A stretch of 64,000 bases of DNA, taken from assembly GCF_964033635.1 (NCBI RefSeq), contig NZ_OZ035533.1, forward strand, positions 4,774,001 to 4,838,000, given 5' to 3'. Source of the stretch: Chitinophaga sp. MM2321 (GTDB lineage: Bacteria; Bacteroidota; Bacteroidia; Chitinophagales; Chitinophagaceae). Below the pieces are notes generated by a model, which saw only the letters and a program-made list of their open reading frames with translations, did not search any database and was not told the DNA's origin. How positions within the stretch are numbered: the first letter of the stretch is position 1; every line of letters begins with the position of its first letter. The translations under genes were made by a program, and so were the position numbers. This document shows positions 9,550-19,203 of this stretch, piece after piece.

Positions 9550-9954
9550 ATAGCTGTTCCTCCTTAAACAAACAACAAAATTTTTTTTTTAAAACGATAG
9601 TACTTCTTTCCCCATCATCCGACTTCCTTGCTGTAGTTATATCCATAGCAATAACTAAAAATTGTATTTCATGTAAGGATAACATCGCAGAATAAATATA
9701 GCCGGGATTTTTCAACCAAAATCTACCATATTATTTTAATAAGCCAATCAGGCGGCGGTACTGCGCGCCGCCTGGTCCCGGCGCATACAACCCACGTCCC
9801 TTTTTATTATAAAGCGATAAAGGATGATTCACATCATGCTAAAGGGCATACTATTTTTTTCAACAGGCATCATTATTCACCAGGTATATCATTACAGATG
9901 GACATAATTATCCAACATATAAAAATCCCATTATTAACCAATAAAAAGGCATGT
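9550..9954 (+). other. Non-coding gap between the two SusCD pairs, with a GC-rich hairpin
   Basis: This 405-bp AT-rich stretch holds no gene I can support. It contains a poly-T run (about 9582-9591) and a perfect 9-bp stem, CAGGCGGCG (9749-9757) with CGCCGCCTG (9766-9774) around an 8-nt loop. The hairpin stands out from its AT-rich surroundings and is not followed by a T run, so it is not an obvious intrinsic terminator. It could be an attenuating leader structure or an RNA-processing site that sets different levels for the two pairs. No clear TAnnTTTG box was found before the second SusC. Confidence 0.4.
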
Positions 9955-12900
9955 ATGAAAACAAACCTACGCCTTATGAAAGTGTGTGCTGTAACAGGAC
10001 TGGCGCTCACTTCCATATTAGCAGACCATGCATATGCGAAGGCTGCCGGCTATACTTATCTGCCCACAGCTTCATTTCGTAGCATCTTACAGGAAAGGGA
10101 AATCAGCGGCACTGTACGCGATAACAAAGGCAATTTACTGCCAGGTGTTACCGTACAGATAAAAGGAGGTAACAAGGGTACGCAAACAAATGCAGAAGGA
10201 AACTACCACATCAGTGCCAAAGCTGGTGACATACTGGTTTTCAGCTCTGTAGGTTTTGCTGTCAGAGAGATGACCGTTGGAAGCAACACTACTATTAACG
10301 CAAAACTGGACGATAATGTAAAAGGGTTGAATGAACTGGTTGTAACCGCACTCGGCATTCAACGTAAAGCAAAAGATCTCACCTACTCCACCCAACAGGT
10401 AAAGGGTGATGAACTCACTGTAGTAAAAGAAACCAATGTTATCAATAGCTTGTCCGGCAAGGTTTCCGGCCTGCAAATCAACCGGAGTGCATCCGGTGTG
10501 GGAGGCTCCTCGAGAGTAGTATTACGCGGACAGAAATCTATCCGTGAAAATCAACCATTGTATGTAATTGATGGCGTACCGGTGGCTAACTTCACCAGCG
10601 CACAGCCTACTGACCTATGGGGCCAGTCCAGCGGTGCGTCTTCCGGGGGTCGCGATGGCGGTGATATATTAAGTACCATCAATCCAGATGATATTGAAAG
10701 TGTAAACGTACTCAAAGGTGCTTCTGCATCTGCACTGTATGGTAGTCAGGCCGCCAATGGCGTTATCATGATCACAACTAAAAAAGGTAAAGCAGGTCAG
10801 GCTAAAATTACTTTTTCTTCCAACTTCACGGTTGATCAGCCTTCCTACCGTCCTGACCTGCAGTACAGTTACCTGCAATCCACGCCCGGCAACCTTTACA
10901 GCTGGGGTGATAAAGGTAGCAGCCCTGATCATGTAAAAGACTTTTTCAAAAACGGCAGCACCTGGATCAACTCCATCAATGTTTCCGGCGGCACTGAAAA
11001 AGCACAGACCTATTTCTCTTATTCCAATACCACCAACAGTGGCATTGTGCCAACGGCCAAATTCGGACAGCATACGCTTAATTTCAGGGAAAACGCCAAC
11101 TTCCTGAATGATAAACTGAACCTGGACGCGAATGTGCAGATGACAACACAAAACGCGCATAACCGCCCTACATCCGGCTTATATTATAATGCGCTGACAG
11201 GTTTGTACCTGTTTCCAAGAGGATTGGATTTCAATCAATATAAAAATAACTACGAGTACTTTTCTCCTACACGTAATATGTATCTCCAGGACTGGTGGAA
11301 CCTGAATGCCGATAAAAAACTGGTCGGACAGGATTCCCAGCAAAACCCTTACTGGATACTAAACAGGAACATCACGGAAAACCGCAAGGATAACCTGATC
11401 GCATCACTGGCATTAAAATATTCCCTCAACAGCTGGCTGAGTATTCAGGCACGTGGTAATGTGAATAAGTCATGGGATAAGTATGAATTAAAAGCAAATG
11501 CCGGTACACAAACCACTATTGCGGATGCCAATGGTCGTTATACCTATGATTATCTGAGCAGTACCCAGTATTATGGTGATTTGTTAGTGGTGGGTAATAC
11601 CAGACTGTCTGACAAAATCGGTTTCAGCTTCACGGGTGGTACCAGTATTACTGACCTGAAACAGGACCGTACTTTTGTAGATTCCAAAGATGCAGATCTG
11701 GCATTCGCCAACCAGTTCCACATTGGTAACGTGAACCTCAACCCTGCTGCAAAAATTTTCAACCAGGGACAGAGAAGGCAGCTACAGTCAGTATTTGGTA
11801 CCGTAGGCTTCAACCTGAGTGAAAAAGTTTTCCTGGATCTGACCGCACGTAACGACTGGTCATCCACCCTGGCGTATACGCCCAATGTAAAAAAAGGATA
11901 CCTCTACTATTCAGCAGGACTCAACACCATCATCAGTGATGTGTTCCACATGCCTGCATTTATAGACTACTCCAAAGTGCGCGTGTCCTATGCCAAAGTA
12001 GGGAACGATGTAGCGGCCTTTTCCACCTTGCCTGTTAATACCATCACATCCGGTGTGTTGACCTCCAATACTTCCGGTGCTTATCTTAACAGATCGCTGA
12101 AACCTGAAATGACTACTTCTGTAGAGATAGGAACAGAATGGCGCTTCATGGACAACCGCCTGAATTTCGATTTCACCTGGTATAACTCTCATACAAAAGA
12201 TCAATACTTCGACTTCCTGATCTCTTCCGGCTACCTGTATCCCAATGCTTTTGTGAATGCAGGTAACGTACAAAACACCGGCATAGAAGCGTCGCTCGGC
12301 TACCAGGTTATCAAACAAAAGAATCTGACCTGGCAAACAACTTTCAACTTCACACATAACAGGAATAAGCTGATTGAACTGGCGCCGCAGTTAAGAGGTG
12401 ATTATACCATCACACCAAAAGGAGATAACGTAAACAGCTATACGCTGAAATTACACGAAGGCAGTTCCTTTGGCGATATCTATGGGGTGAAATTCCAGCG
12501 CGCGGAAGATGGTTCCATTATGGTGGATGATGCCGGCAAACCGATGACAGCAACCGGTGCGCAGTCTTTCCTCGGTAACCCTACACCAAAATTCCTGTTG
12601 GGTTGGAACAACACCCTTACTTTCAAACAATTTAGTCTGAATGTTCTTATAGACGGTCGTTTTGGTGGTAAAGTCATGAGTATCACACAGGCTATGCTGG
12701 ATGAATATGGTGTATCACAAGCTACTGAAAATGCCCGCGACAACGGCGGCGTAGACATTGCGGCGACCAAAGCAAGCGGTGGTAAATTCTCCGGTAAAAT
12801 ACCTGCAAGTACTTTTTATGGTGTAGTGGGCGGTCGTGCCGGTATTACGGAATACTACATGTACGATGCTACCAACGTGCGTTTGAGAGAACTGGCCATT

Positions 12901-13101
12901 GGTTATACTATTCCTTTACACGCCACTTTCATAAAAGACCTGAAAATTGGTCTGGTGGGACGTAACCTGTTCTTCTTCACAAAAAAAGCGCCTTACGATC
13001 CTGAAATGAGTATGAGTACAGATAATGGTGTACAGGGTGTGGATGTATTTGGTTTGCCATCTACCCGCAGCTTTGGCCTGAACCTGAAATGTGCGTTTTA
13101 A
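9955..13101 (+). CDS. SusC-family TonB-linked outer-membrane protein without STN domain
   Basis: A 1048-residue transporter. I start it at the ATG at 9955 (MKTNLRLMKVCAVTGLALTS), which gives a proper signal peptide ending near AYAKA. The in-frame ATG 57 nt upstream would add a charged, non-signal leader. The carboxypeptidase-D-like domain begins at about residue 48 (REISGTVRDNKGNLLPGV), the plug covers about 130-285 (LYVIDGVPVANF, ALYGSQAANGVIMITTKKG) and the barrel ends in NLKCAF. It is strongly similar to the SusC at 4475 across plug and barrel but has no STN domain, so by family knowledge it should transport without signalling to FecR. Its SusD partner follows after 30 bp. Confidence 0.94.
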   Translation: MKTNLRLMKVCAVTGLALTSILADHAYAKAAGYTYLPTASFRSILQEREISGTVRDNKGNLLPGVTVQIKGGNKGTQTNAEGNYHISAKAGDILVFSSVGFAVREMTVGSNTTINAKLDDNVKGLNELVVTALGIQRKAKDLTYSTQQVKGDELTVVKETNVINSLSGKVSGLQINRSASGVGGSSRVVLRGQKSIRENQPLYVIDGVPVANFTSAQPTDLWGQSSGASSGGRDGGDILSTINPDDIESVNVLKGASASALYGSQAANGVIMITTKKGKAGQAKITFSSNFTVDQPSYRPDLQYSYLQSTPGNLYSWGDKGSSPDHVKDFFKNGSTWINSINVSGGTEKAQTYFSYSNTTNSGIVPTAKFGQHTLNFRENANFLNDKLNLDANVQMTTQNAHNRPTSGLYYNALTGLYLFPRGLDFNQYKNNYEYFSPTRNMYLQDWWNLNADKKLVGQDSQQNPYWILNRNITENRKDNLIASLALKYSLNSWLSIQARGNVNKSWDKYELKANAGTQTTIADANGRYTYDYLSSTQYYGDLLVVGNTRLSDKIGFSFTGGTSITDLKQDRTFVDSKDADLAFANQFHIGNVNLNPAAKIFNQGQRRQLQSVFGTVGFNLSEKVFLDLTARNDWSSTLAYTPNVKKGYLYYSAGLNTIISDVFHMPAFIDYSKVRVSYAKVGNDVAAFSTLPVNTITSGVLTSNTSGAYLNRSLKPEMTTSVEIGTEWRFMDNRLNFDFTWYNSHTKDQYFDFLISSGYLYPNAFVNAGNVQNTGIEASLGYQVIKQKNLTWQTTFNFTHNRNKLIELAPQLRGDYTITPKGDNVNSYTLKLHEGSSFGDIYGVKFQRAEDGSIMVDDAGKPMTATGAQSFLGNPTPKFLLGWNNTLTFKQFSLNVLIDGRFGGKVMSITQAMLDEYGVSQATENARDNGGVDIAATKASGGKFSGKIPASTFYGVVGGRAGITEYYMYDATNVRLRELAIGYTIPLHATFIKDLKIGLVGRNLFFFTKKAPYDPEMSMSTDNGVQGVDVFGLPSTRSFGLNLKCAF

Positions 13102-13131
13102 CCTGATTCAGAACAACAAAAAAATTGAGCT

Positions 13132-14736
13132 ATGAAATATGAAACATTCATAAAAGCAGGTTTGGTCATAACAGCGGCCGTACTGAGCTTTAGCAGCTGT
13201 ACCAAGAATTTTGAGGAGATCAATAAAAACCCATACGGATCTACAGATAAAGACCTGGAAGGAGATTTCGCCATCGTAGCAGCACAATTACAACAGGCGC
13301 AACGTAGCATTTACCTGTACCAGCCGGTACCTACTTTCCAGTTACAGCAAAACCTGCTGGGAGACATTTACAGTGGCTACATGATGCCGCCCACTCCCTT
13401 CGGCGGAAATATTAATAATGCCAATTATGCTCTGATAGATGGCTGGGTAAGCGCCTCCTGGAATACTGCCTATAGCAGTGTGATGAACCCCGCCTACAAA
13501 GCAGGCAACTTCTCCAAAGAGAAATTCCCGGAAGCATATGCGATGTCTAAAGTACTTCGTGTAGAAGGTTTACATAGGGTAAGTGATATCTTCGGCCCCA
13601 TCATCTACACAAAATATAATGCGCCCAATGAAGATGGAACCGTAGACCTGGATAGTCAGAAAGATGCCTACTATGCTTTCTTTGATGACCTGAAAGAAGC
13701 CATTGATATCTTTACCACTATTAAAGATAAACCCGGTAGCGTACTTTTTACCAAAGCAGATCTCGTATATGGTGGTAAGTATGCCCAGTGGTTAAAATTT
13801 GCCAACACTTTACGTTTACGTTTAGCCATCCGCGTTGCAAACATCGATCCGGCCAAAGCCAAAACAGAAGGTGAGGCAGCACTGGCCAATGCCGGGGGAT
13901 TACTGGATAATCCCGCAGATAATTTCCTGGTAGACATCGGCGCTACTACGCATCCACTGAATACGATCAATAGTTCGTGGGGGGATATACGTATGGGAGC
14001 ACCGGCAGAATCTATCATGGGCGGCTATAATGATCCGCGCCTGCCCAAATACTATGAAAAGGCGACCGATCCGAAAGTAGCCGGTACTTATAAAGGTATC
14101 CGTAACGGTATTAACATTGATGCCAAAGAACGCTATCAGGACTACTCATTACTGACCACCTTCGCCAGCAAAATACAGCTGATGACGGCGGCAGAAGCCT
14201 GGTTCCTGAAAGCAGAAGCAGCAATACGCGGCTGGGCTGGCGCAGGCAACGCCCAAACCAATTATCAGCAGGGTATTCAGCAATCATTTGACCAGTACAA
14301 GCTCGGTGATGCCACTGCCTACTATAACAATAATGTGCTGAAACCCAAGCCATACGTAGATCCCAAGGCAATCACACCTGGACAGAACGATATTCCGGCC
14401 GGCTCCCCCAACCTCAGTACCATAACCATCAAATGGGATGATGCCGCTCCGCTTGAAAAAAAGCTGGAACGCATCATTACACAGAAATGGATTGCGATGT
14501 ATCCCGAAGGTCAGGAAGCATGGTCCGAATTCCGCAGAACAGGATACCCCAAACTTTTTCCTGTGGTGATTAACAATAGCAATGGTAATATCAGTACAAA
14601 AGATTTCATCCGTCGTGCTACGTTCCCAAGCAATGAATATGCAACCAATAGTGGCGCCATACAAAAGGCAATATCCACATTAAGCGTGCAGAAAGACGTT
14701 GGCGGTACCCGTCTCTGGTGGGATGTCGCCCATTGA
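13132..14736 (+). CDS. SusD/RagB-family nutrient-binding outer-membrane lipoprotein
   Basis: A 534-residue lipoprotein and partner of the SusC ending at 13101. The signal peptide carries lipobox LSFSSC (Cys at about 23), followed by TKNFEEINKNPYG. Conserved segments match the upstream paralogue: NINNANYALI, WLKFANTLRLRLAIRVA, TAAEAWFLKAEAA, ERIITQKWIAMYPEGQEAW and FRRTGYPKLFPVV, ending in TRLWWDVAH. It is presumed to bind the same or a related ligand on the cell surface. It is the last gene of the uptake locus; a hairpin terminator follows 41 bp after the stop. Confidence 0.94.
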   Translation: MKYETFIKAGLVITAAVLSFSSCTKNFEEINKNPYGSTDKDLEGDFAIVAAQLQQAQRSIYLYQPVPTFQLQQNLLGDIYSGYMMPPTPFGGNINNANYALIDGWVSASWNTAYSSVMNPAYKAGNFSKEKFPEAYAMSKVLRVEGLHRVSDIFGPIIYTKYNAPNEDGTVDLDSQKDAYYAFFDDLKEAIDIFTTIKDKPGSVLFTKADLVYGGKYAQWLKFANTLRLRLAIRVANIDPAKAKTEGEAALANAGGLLDNPADNFLVDIGATTHPLNTINSSWGDIRMGAPAESIMGGYNDPRLPKYYEKATDPKVAGTYKGIRNGINIDAKERYQDYSLLTTFASKIQLMTAAEAWFLKAEAAIRGWAGAGNAQTNYQQGIQQSFDQYKLGDATAYYNNNVLKPKPYVDPKAITPGQNDIPAGSPNLSTITIKWDDAAPLEKKLERIITQKWIAMYPEGQEAWSEFRRTGYPKLFPVVINNSNGNISTKDFIRRATFPSNEYATNSGAIQKAISTLSVQKDVGGTRLWWDVAH

Positions 14737-14777
14737 TGGCAACCAAAAACTTATTTTGAATCGCGTGCATAAAAAAA

Positions 14778-14807
14778 GCCGGCCCTATCCAGGACCGGCA
14801 TTTTTTT
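14778..14807. terminator. Bidirectional intrinsic terminator between SusD and esterase genes
   Basis: A GC-rich stem, GCCGGCCCT with AGGACCGGC (14778-14799, one wobble), is followed by seven Ts on the plus strand. On the opposite strand it is also followed by seven Ts (the A run at 14771-14777). It sits between convergent genes ending at 14736 and 14819 and can serve both. Confidence 0.85.
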
Positions 14808-14818
14808 ATATTTTTTAA

Positions 14819-15634
14819 TTACTGTTGTTGAAAGAAGCGGTGAAAATAGAGGAAATGATAGTTAACCGAGTTCGCCCAATAGTTCCAGGTATGCTCGCCC
14901 GGCCTTTCTGTATAGTCATGCAGGATGCCCAGTTGCAACAACCGCTGATGCAGGTTGCGGTTCACATCAATAAAAAAATCTTTTATCCCGCAATCAATGA
15001 TCAGCGATAAAGCACCTTGCTTCAGGTGATCCACCTGGTTAATAACCGTGTAGTCATTCCAGTTAGCACCATTCAGGCCGGGCTCACCCAGTCTTTTTAC
15101 CAGGTCCCAGTTTTTTGGGAAGGGTCTGATATCAACGCCCCCACTCATGCTTCCGGCGGCGCCAAATATTTCCGGATGACGGATCGCCAGGTATAAAGCG
15201 CCATGACCGCCCATACTCAGACCGGTAATAGCGCGGTAGCGCGGCTCCGCTAAGGTCTTGTAGTGCTTATCAATATACGCCGGAATCTCCTTTCCTACAT
15301 AGGTTTCAAAACGCATGGAACTATCTACCGGGCTGTCGAAATACCAGCTACCGAAGGCGCCATCCGGACATACGATCATACACTGATAGGTATCCGCCAG
15401 TTCTTTCACAGCCGGAACTTTCGTGATCCAGTCGGCATAGTTACCGCTGTAACCATGCAACAGGTAAACTACAGGATAGCGTTGTTTGGCATCCTTATAA
15501 GAAGCAGGTGTAATGACTACACATTTATAGCTCCGGTGCATTTTGGCACTGGAAATGTTAACAGTATCCACATCTGCTGCCCTGGCGGCTTGCAGTAGAA
15601 AGATCAGGCAAATAAAAAGGACCGTTTGTTTCAT
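14819..15634 (-). CDS. Secreted alpha/beta-hydrolase esterase (esterase D / feruloyl-esterase-like)
   Basis: A 271-residue secreted hydrolase. The signal peptide (MKQTVLFICLIFLLQAARA) is followed by a putative-esterase domain. YPVVYLLHGYSGNYADW carries the oxyanion strand, ITGLSMGGHGAL is the nucleophile elbow (Ser in GLSMG), IIDCGIKDFF supplies the likely acid Asp and PGEHTWNYW the catalytic His. All triad members are present and the length is normal. It lies downstream of the M1 peptidase gene on the same strand with a 34-bp gap, so it may be co-transcribed. The substrate cannot be told from sequence; acyl esters of sugars or other small esters are typical of this family. Confidence 0.88.
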   Translation of the reverse strand: MKQTVLFICLIFLLQAARAADVDTVNISSAKMHRSYKCVVITPASYKDAKQRYPVVYLLHGYSGNYADWITKVPAVKELADTYQCMIVCPDGAFGSWYFDSPVDSSMRFETYVGKEIPAYIDKHYKTLAEPRYRAITGLSMGGHGALYLAIRHPEIFGAAGSMSGGVDIRPFPKNWDLVKRLGEPGLNGANWNDYTVINQVDHLKQGALSLIIDCGIKDFFIDVNRNLHQRLLQLGILHDYTERPGEHTWNYWANSVNYHFLYFHRFFQQQ

Positions 15635-15668
15635 ATTTTTCTATTTAGAGATATGCTGCACTTGATTA

Positions 15669-17999
15669 TTACTTATTTGCGTTGGCTTTCTTCATCGGGT
15701 TGTCGCCGGTAGAAGCGCCACGTACACCGGATGCAGCTTTGAACATTTCAAATCTAGAAGGCGATGCCTGACGCGGCCAGTTGTTATTATCTTCATCGAT
15801 ATCTGCTGTTTCCCGCAGTGGGTCCAGCTTTACAGCGGCTACGGTTTTATCCTTCGCAAATACTTTGGTTACCTGGAATTCATTTTTACGCCAGATGTAT
15901 GCAGAGATCCGGTCTGTTTCTTTGGTGCCGTCCGTAAATGTCCATTCAATGATCAGCGGCATTACAAGACCGCCTTTGTTAGAGAAAGTTACTTCGTAAA
16001 AATTCTTCTTACTGTTGTATAATATTTTTTCTTCTGCAGATAATCCTTTGATCAGTTCATCATAGGTAGCTTTATCTTCATTGGTTACTTCAAAACGGTT
16101 CCATTTACTGTAGAAGTCCTGCAAGCTGGTATCCTGATCTACAACGAATTTCATGCCCGCAGCTTTGTTACGCTGCCTTGCCACATGATCCATATTTTTA
16201 TCGTAGGCTGCCTGTGCATCCTTATTATTTTCAGCCGGATTTTTAGAATCCATCCTGTACCATTTCACGCTGTCTATCGCAATATCCACCGGCTCTGTTC
16301 CGAAGAACCATCCCCGCCAGAACCAGTCCAGGTCTACAGCAGAAGCATCTTCCATGGTACGGAAAAAATCTGCCGGTGTAGGATGTTTAAATGCCCAGCG
16401 GCGGGCATATTCGCGGAAGGCGAAGTCAAACAGTTCGCGGCCCATCACTGTTTCCCGCAGGATATTCAGGGCTGTGGCAGGTTTTGCGTATGCATTCGGT
16501 CCAAACTGTACAATATTTTCCGAGTTGGTCATGATAGGCTCCAGCTGATCTTTCGGCATCTTCATATAATCCACGATCTTATGTGCCGGACCACGTCCGG
16601 AGGGGAAGTTACTATCCCACTCCTGCTCCGCCATAAACTGGCAGAAGGTGTTCAGTCCTTCATCCATCCAGGTCCATTGCCGTTCGTCTGAATTCACGAT
16701 CATGGGAAAGAAGTTGTGTCCTACCTCGTGGGTGATCACGCCTATCATACCATTCTTGGTAGATTCGGAGTAGGTGCCATCTTTATCTGCACGGCCGTAG
16801 TTAAAGCAGATCATAGGATATTCCATACCGTTGGCCGCTTCCACTGAAATAGCCACCGGGTAAGGATAAGGAATAGTATGTTGAGAGTAGGATTGAACGG
16901 TATGTGCTACCACCTTGGTAGAATAGCGGCGATAGAGTGGATACGCTTCAGGGCCGTAGTAAGACATGGCCATTACTTTATTGCCTGCTGCTTTGGCTGC
17001 CATCGCATCCCATACGAGTCTGCGGGAAGATACCAGTGCAAAGTCGCGGACATTCTGCGCTTCATACACCCATGTTTTACGGGCCGTTGCTTTGCTTTGC
17101 ATCGCCTTCTTTGCCTCTTCCAGCGTTACTACTTCCACGGGTTCTTTACTGCTTTGCGCCTGCTGCCAGCGTTGGTATTGCGCAGGGGTCAGCATCTCTT
17201 TATAATTCTGACATTCACCGGTAGCACCTACAATATGATCGGTGGGCACGGTCATGCGTACACGAAAATCACCAAAGGTCAGGGCAAATTCGCCCCTGCC
17301 GGTAAATTGTTTATTCTGCCAGCCCTGGAAGTCGGAATAAACAGCCAGCCGCGGATACCACTGTGCGATGGTATACAGGTAATTCTGATCTTCCGGAAAA
17401 TATTCATACCCACCACGACCACCTATAGTCATACGGTTAGAGATATTATACCACCATTCTACTTTGAGGCGATACTTTTCACCCGGCATCAGGGTTTTCG
17501 GCAGATCGATGCGCATCATGGTCTGATTAATGGTATATGGCAATACCTTGCCATCTGCATCTGTTATCTTCACAATCTTTACACCCAAATCGCCTGTTGG
17601 TGGCAGGATACTGTTAAGCTCCTGTTGCGTCATCTTATCCGACATCCTGCTACCATCGAAGCTGCGGTTATCGCTTTTAGGATCGTGCTCGTTTTCATCC
17701 AGCTGCAACCAGAGGTAAGTCAGCGGATCAGGTGAATTATTGAAATAAGTGATAGTTTCAGCGCCGGTGAGCTTTTGTGCGGCATCATCCAGCTCCGCAG
17801 TGATGTCGTAATCGGCGCGTTGCTGCCAGTATTTTGGTCCGGGTGCACCGGAAGCCGAGCGGTACATATTGGGTGATTGCAACATCGTACCCAATTGTTC
17901 AAAGCGGTTAGCATGGTTGGACCCGGGATTATCCTGCGCATGCAGTGCAGGTACACTGCTGCAAAAGATACCGAGTAAACAGATAAGCGTTCTTCTCAT
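15669..17999 (-). CDS. M1-family zinc metallopeptidase, exported
   Basis: A 776-residue exported aminopeptidase-like enzyme. A signal peptide (MRRTLICLLGIFCSSVPALH) precedes an N-terminal beta domain and the gluzincin catalytic domain. HEVGH lies at about residue 424, and the third zinc ligand Glu follows exactly 18 residues later in MDEGLNTF, the M1 HExxH-X18-E pattern. An exopeptidase-type sequence (AANGMEYPMICFNYG, like GAMEN) lies upstream of it. It is likely periplasmic or surface-exposed. HupE/UreJ-like and DUF6702 genes lie next to it, a neighbourhood I recall from other Bacteroidota; the functional link is unknown. Confidence 0.93.
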   Translation of the reverse strand: MRRTLICLLGIFCSSVPALHAQDNPGSNHANRFEQLGTMLQSPNMYRSASGAPGPKYWQQRADYDITAELDDAAQKLTGAETITYFNNSPDPLTYLWLQLDENEHDPKSDNRSFDGSRMSDKMTQQELNSILPPTGDLGVKIVKITDADGKVLPYTINQTMMRIDLPKTLMPGEKYRLKVEWWYNISNRMTIGGRGGYEYFPEDQNYLYTIAQWYPRLAVYSDFQGWQNKQFTGRGEFALTFGDFRVRMTVPTDHIVGATGECQNYKEMLTPAQYQRWQQAQSSKEPVEVVTLEEAKKAMQSKATARKTWVYEAQNVRDFALVSSRRLVWDAMAAKAAGNKVMAMSYYGPEAYPLYRRYSTKVVAHTVQSYSQHTIPYPYPVAISVEAANGMEYPMICFNYGRADKDGTYSESTKNGMIGVITHEVGHNFFPMIVNSDERQWTWMDEGLNTFCQFMAEQEWDSNFPSGRGPAHKIVDYMKMPKDQLEPIMTNSENIVQFGPNAYAKPATALNILRETVMGRELFDFAFREYARRWAFKHPTPADFFRTMEDASAVDLDWFWRGWFFGTEPVDIAIDSVKWYRMDSKNPAENNKDAQAAYDKNMDHVARQRNKAAGMKFVVDQDTSLQDFYSKWNRFEVTNEDKATYDELIKGLSAEEKILYNSKKNFYEVTFSNKGGLVMPLIIEWTFTDGTKETDRISAYIWRKNEFQVTKVFAKDKTVAAVKLDPLRETADIDEDNNNWPRQASPSRFEMFKAASGVRGASTGDNPMKKANANK

Positions 18000-18035
18000 A
18001 AACAGATTTAGAAAAATGATGGATCAGGCCCGGAA

Positions 18036-18620
18036 TTAATTTACAAAAGCAGCCCTGATTCCTTGTATAACCATTAAAAAAGCTACGCCGAAAGTGGCGG
18101 CCGACAAAAACATATTCCAGTCGCGGCGTTTTACGCGGCCCAGGTACACGATTGCACCGGAGATGAGCATCACTACCGCAACGATGATGATCTGCCCAAA
18201 TTCAAGCCCTACATTGAATCCAAACAGTGGCTTAACGATGTTTGTCTGACTACCCAGCAAACTTTTCAGATAATTGGAAAAACCCAGTCCGTGGATCAGG
18301 CCAAAAAAAAGCGCGTAGAAATAGTTCAACTGCAGATTTTGTGGCTCCTCATCTTTTCTTATAATATTTGAAAGGGCAGTAACACAAATGGTGACAGGGA
18401 TCAGGAACTCCACCAGCGCACTTGGAACATGGATAATTTGCAATACGCTTAAAGCCAGTGTAATAGAATGTCCGATCGTAAAGGCTGTCACAAGCACCAA
18501 CACCTTTTTCCATTCCCGCAACAGGTAAATGGCGCTCAGGGCCACCACAAAGAGGATATGATCATATGCATCCCAGTTGATAATATGTTGCCAGCCCAGT
18601 TGAAAATACAACTCATCCAT
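18036..18620 (-). CDS. HupE/UreJ-family integral membrane protein
   Basis: A 194-residue protein with about six to seven predicted membrane segments. The HupE/UreJ signature is visible: GWQHIINWDAYDHILFVVAL near the N-terminus, FTIGHSITLALSVL, and FFGLIHGLGFSNYLK. Conserved His and Asp residues in the membrane resemble the nickel/cobalt-permease-like members of the family, but no hydrogenase or urease gene is nearby, so metal transport is only a possibility. It lies 36 bp upstream of the M1 peptidase gene on the same strand and is divergent from the DUF6702 gene. Confidence 0.85.
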   Translation of the reverse strand: MDELYFQLGWQHIINWDAYDHILFVVALSAIYLLREWKKVLVLVTAFTIGHSITLALSVLQIIHVPSALVEFLIPVTICVTALSNIIRKDEEPQNLQLNYFYALFFGLIHGLGFSNYLKSLLGSQTNIVKPLFGFNVGLEFGQIIIVAVVMLISGAIVYLGRVKRRDWNMFLSAATFGVAFLMVIQGIRAAFVN

Positions 18621-18634
18621 TGCGTTACTTTGTC

Positions 18635-18642
18635 TAAATTTG
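18635..18642 (+). promoter_or_regulatory. Candidate -7 box for the DUF6702 gene
   Basis: TAAATTTG is a full match to TAnnTTTG and lies 46 nt before the GTG at 18689. No clear -33 TTTG is seen at the usual 19-21 nt spacing, so support is moderate. Confidence 0.4.
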
Positions 18643-18688
18643 GTAATTATAGAAACTAAAAATTAATTTTCCCAAAAAATTTAGTCTG

Positions 18689-19177
18689 GTGGGTTTATTA
18701 TTATGTAAATGGTGGATGACAATGTGGCTCGCAGCCATGCATCCCTTTTATGTGAGCGTTACGGAGATCACACACAACGCTGCTAAAAAGGAGCTGGAAG
18801 TAAGCTGCCGCATCTTTGCGGATGACCTGGAAAATACACTGAAAGCACAATATAAAGCGTCCTTCGATATCACGAAACCTGCCAACCGCGCACAGGTAGA
18901 AGGTTATATAGCCGAGTATCTCTCCCGGCACCTACAGATTACACTGGATGGCAAAAATATTCCCTTGCATTTTATCGGGTATAAAATAGAAGAAGATGCC
19001 GTGTGGAGCTTCCTCGAAGCTACGCAGGTACCGGCGCCTAAAAAAGTAGCGATAAAGAACGACCTGCTCTATGCACAACACCCCTCTCAGATAAATATGA
19101 TGCATGTGCTTATAGGCGGGGTGCGGAAGAGTATCAAATTGGATAACCCCAAAGCGGATGCGGTGATTGCGTTTTAA
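18689..19177 (+). CDS. DUF6702-family protein, exported
   Basis: A 162-residue protein of the Bacteroidota family DUF6702. A short hydrophobic N-terminus (MGLLLCKWWMTMWLAAMH) leads into the family core HPFYVSVTEITHNAAKKELE, followed by a beta-rich domain (VSCRIFADDLENTLK, QITLDGKNIPLHFIGYKIE) and a conserved C-terminal segment (QINMMHVLIGGVRKSIKL). The GTG start at 18689 is chosen to keep the hydrophobic leader; the ATGs at 18716 and 18722 are alternatives. It is divergently transcribed from the HupE-M1-esterase group. The molecular function is unknown. Confidence 0.8.
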   Translation: MGLLLCKWWMTMWLAAMHPFYVSVTEITHNAAKKELEVSCRIFADDLENTLKAQYKASFDITKPANRAQVEGYIAEYLSRHLQITLDGKNIPLHFIGYKIEEDAVWSFLEATQVPAPKKVAIKNDLLYAQHPSQINMMHVLIGGVRKSIKLDNPKADAVIAF

Positions 19178-19203
19178 AAGATCAAATCAATACTTTCACC
19201 ATT

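Noticed and set aside
16878..17735. Long plus-strand open frame of 285 codons
   Set aside because: It lies entirely antisense to the well-supported M1 peptidase gene, has a Cys/His-rich composition with no family motif and is a frame shadow.
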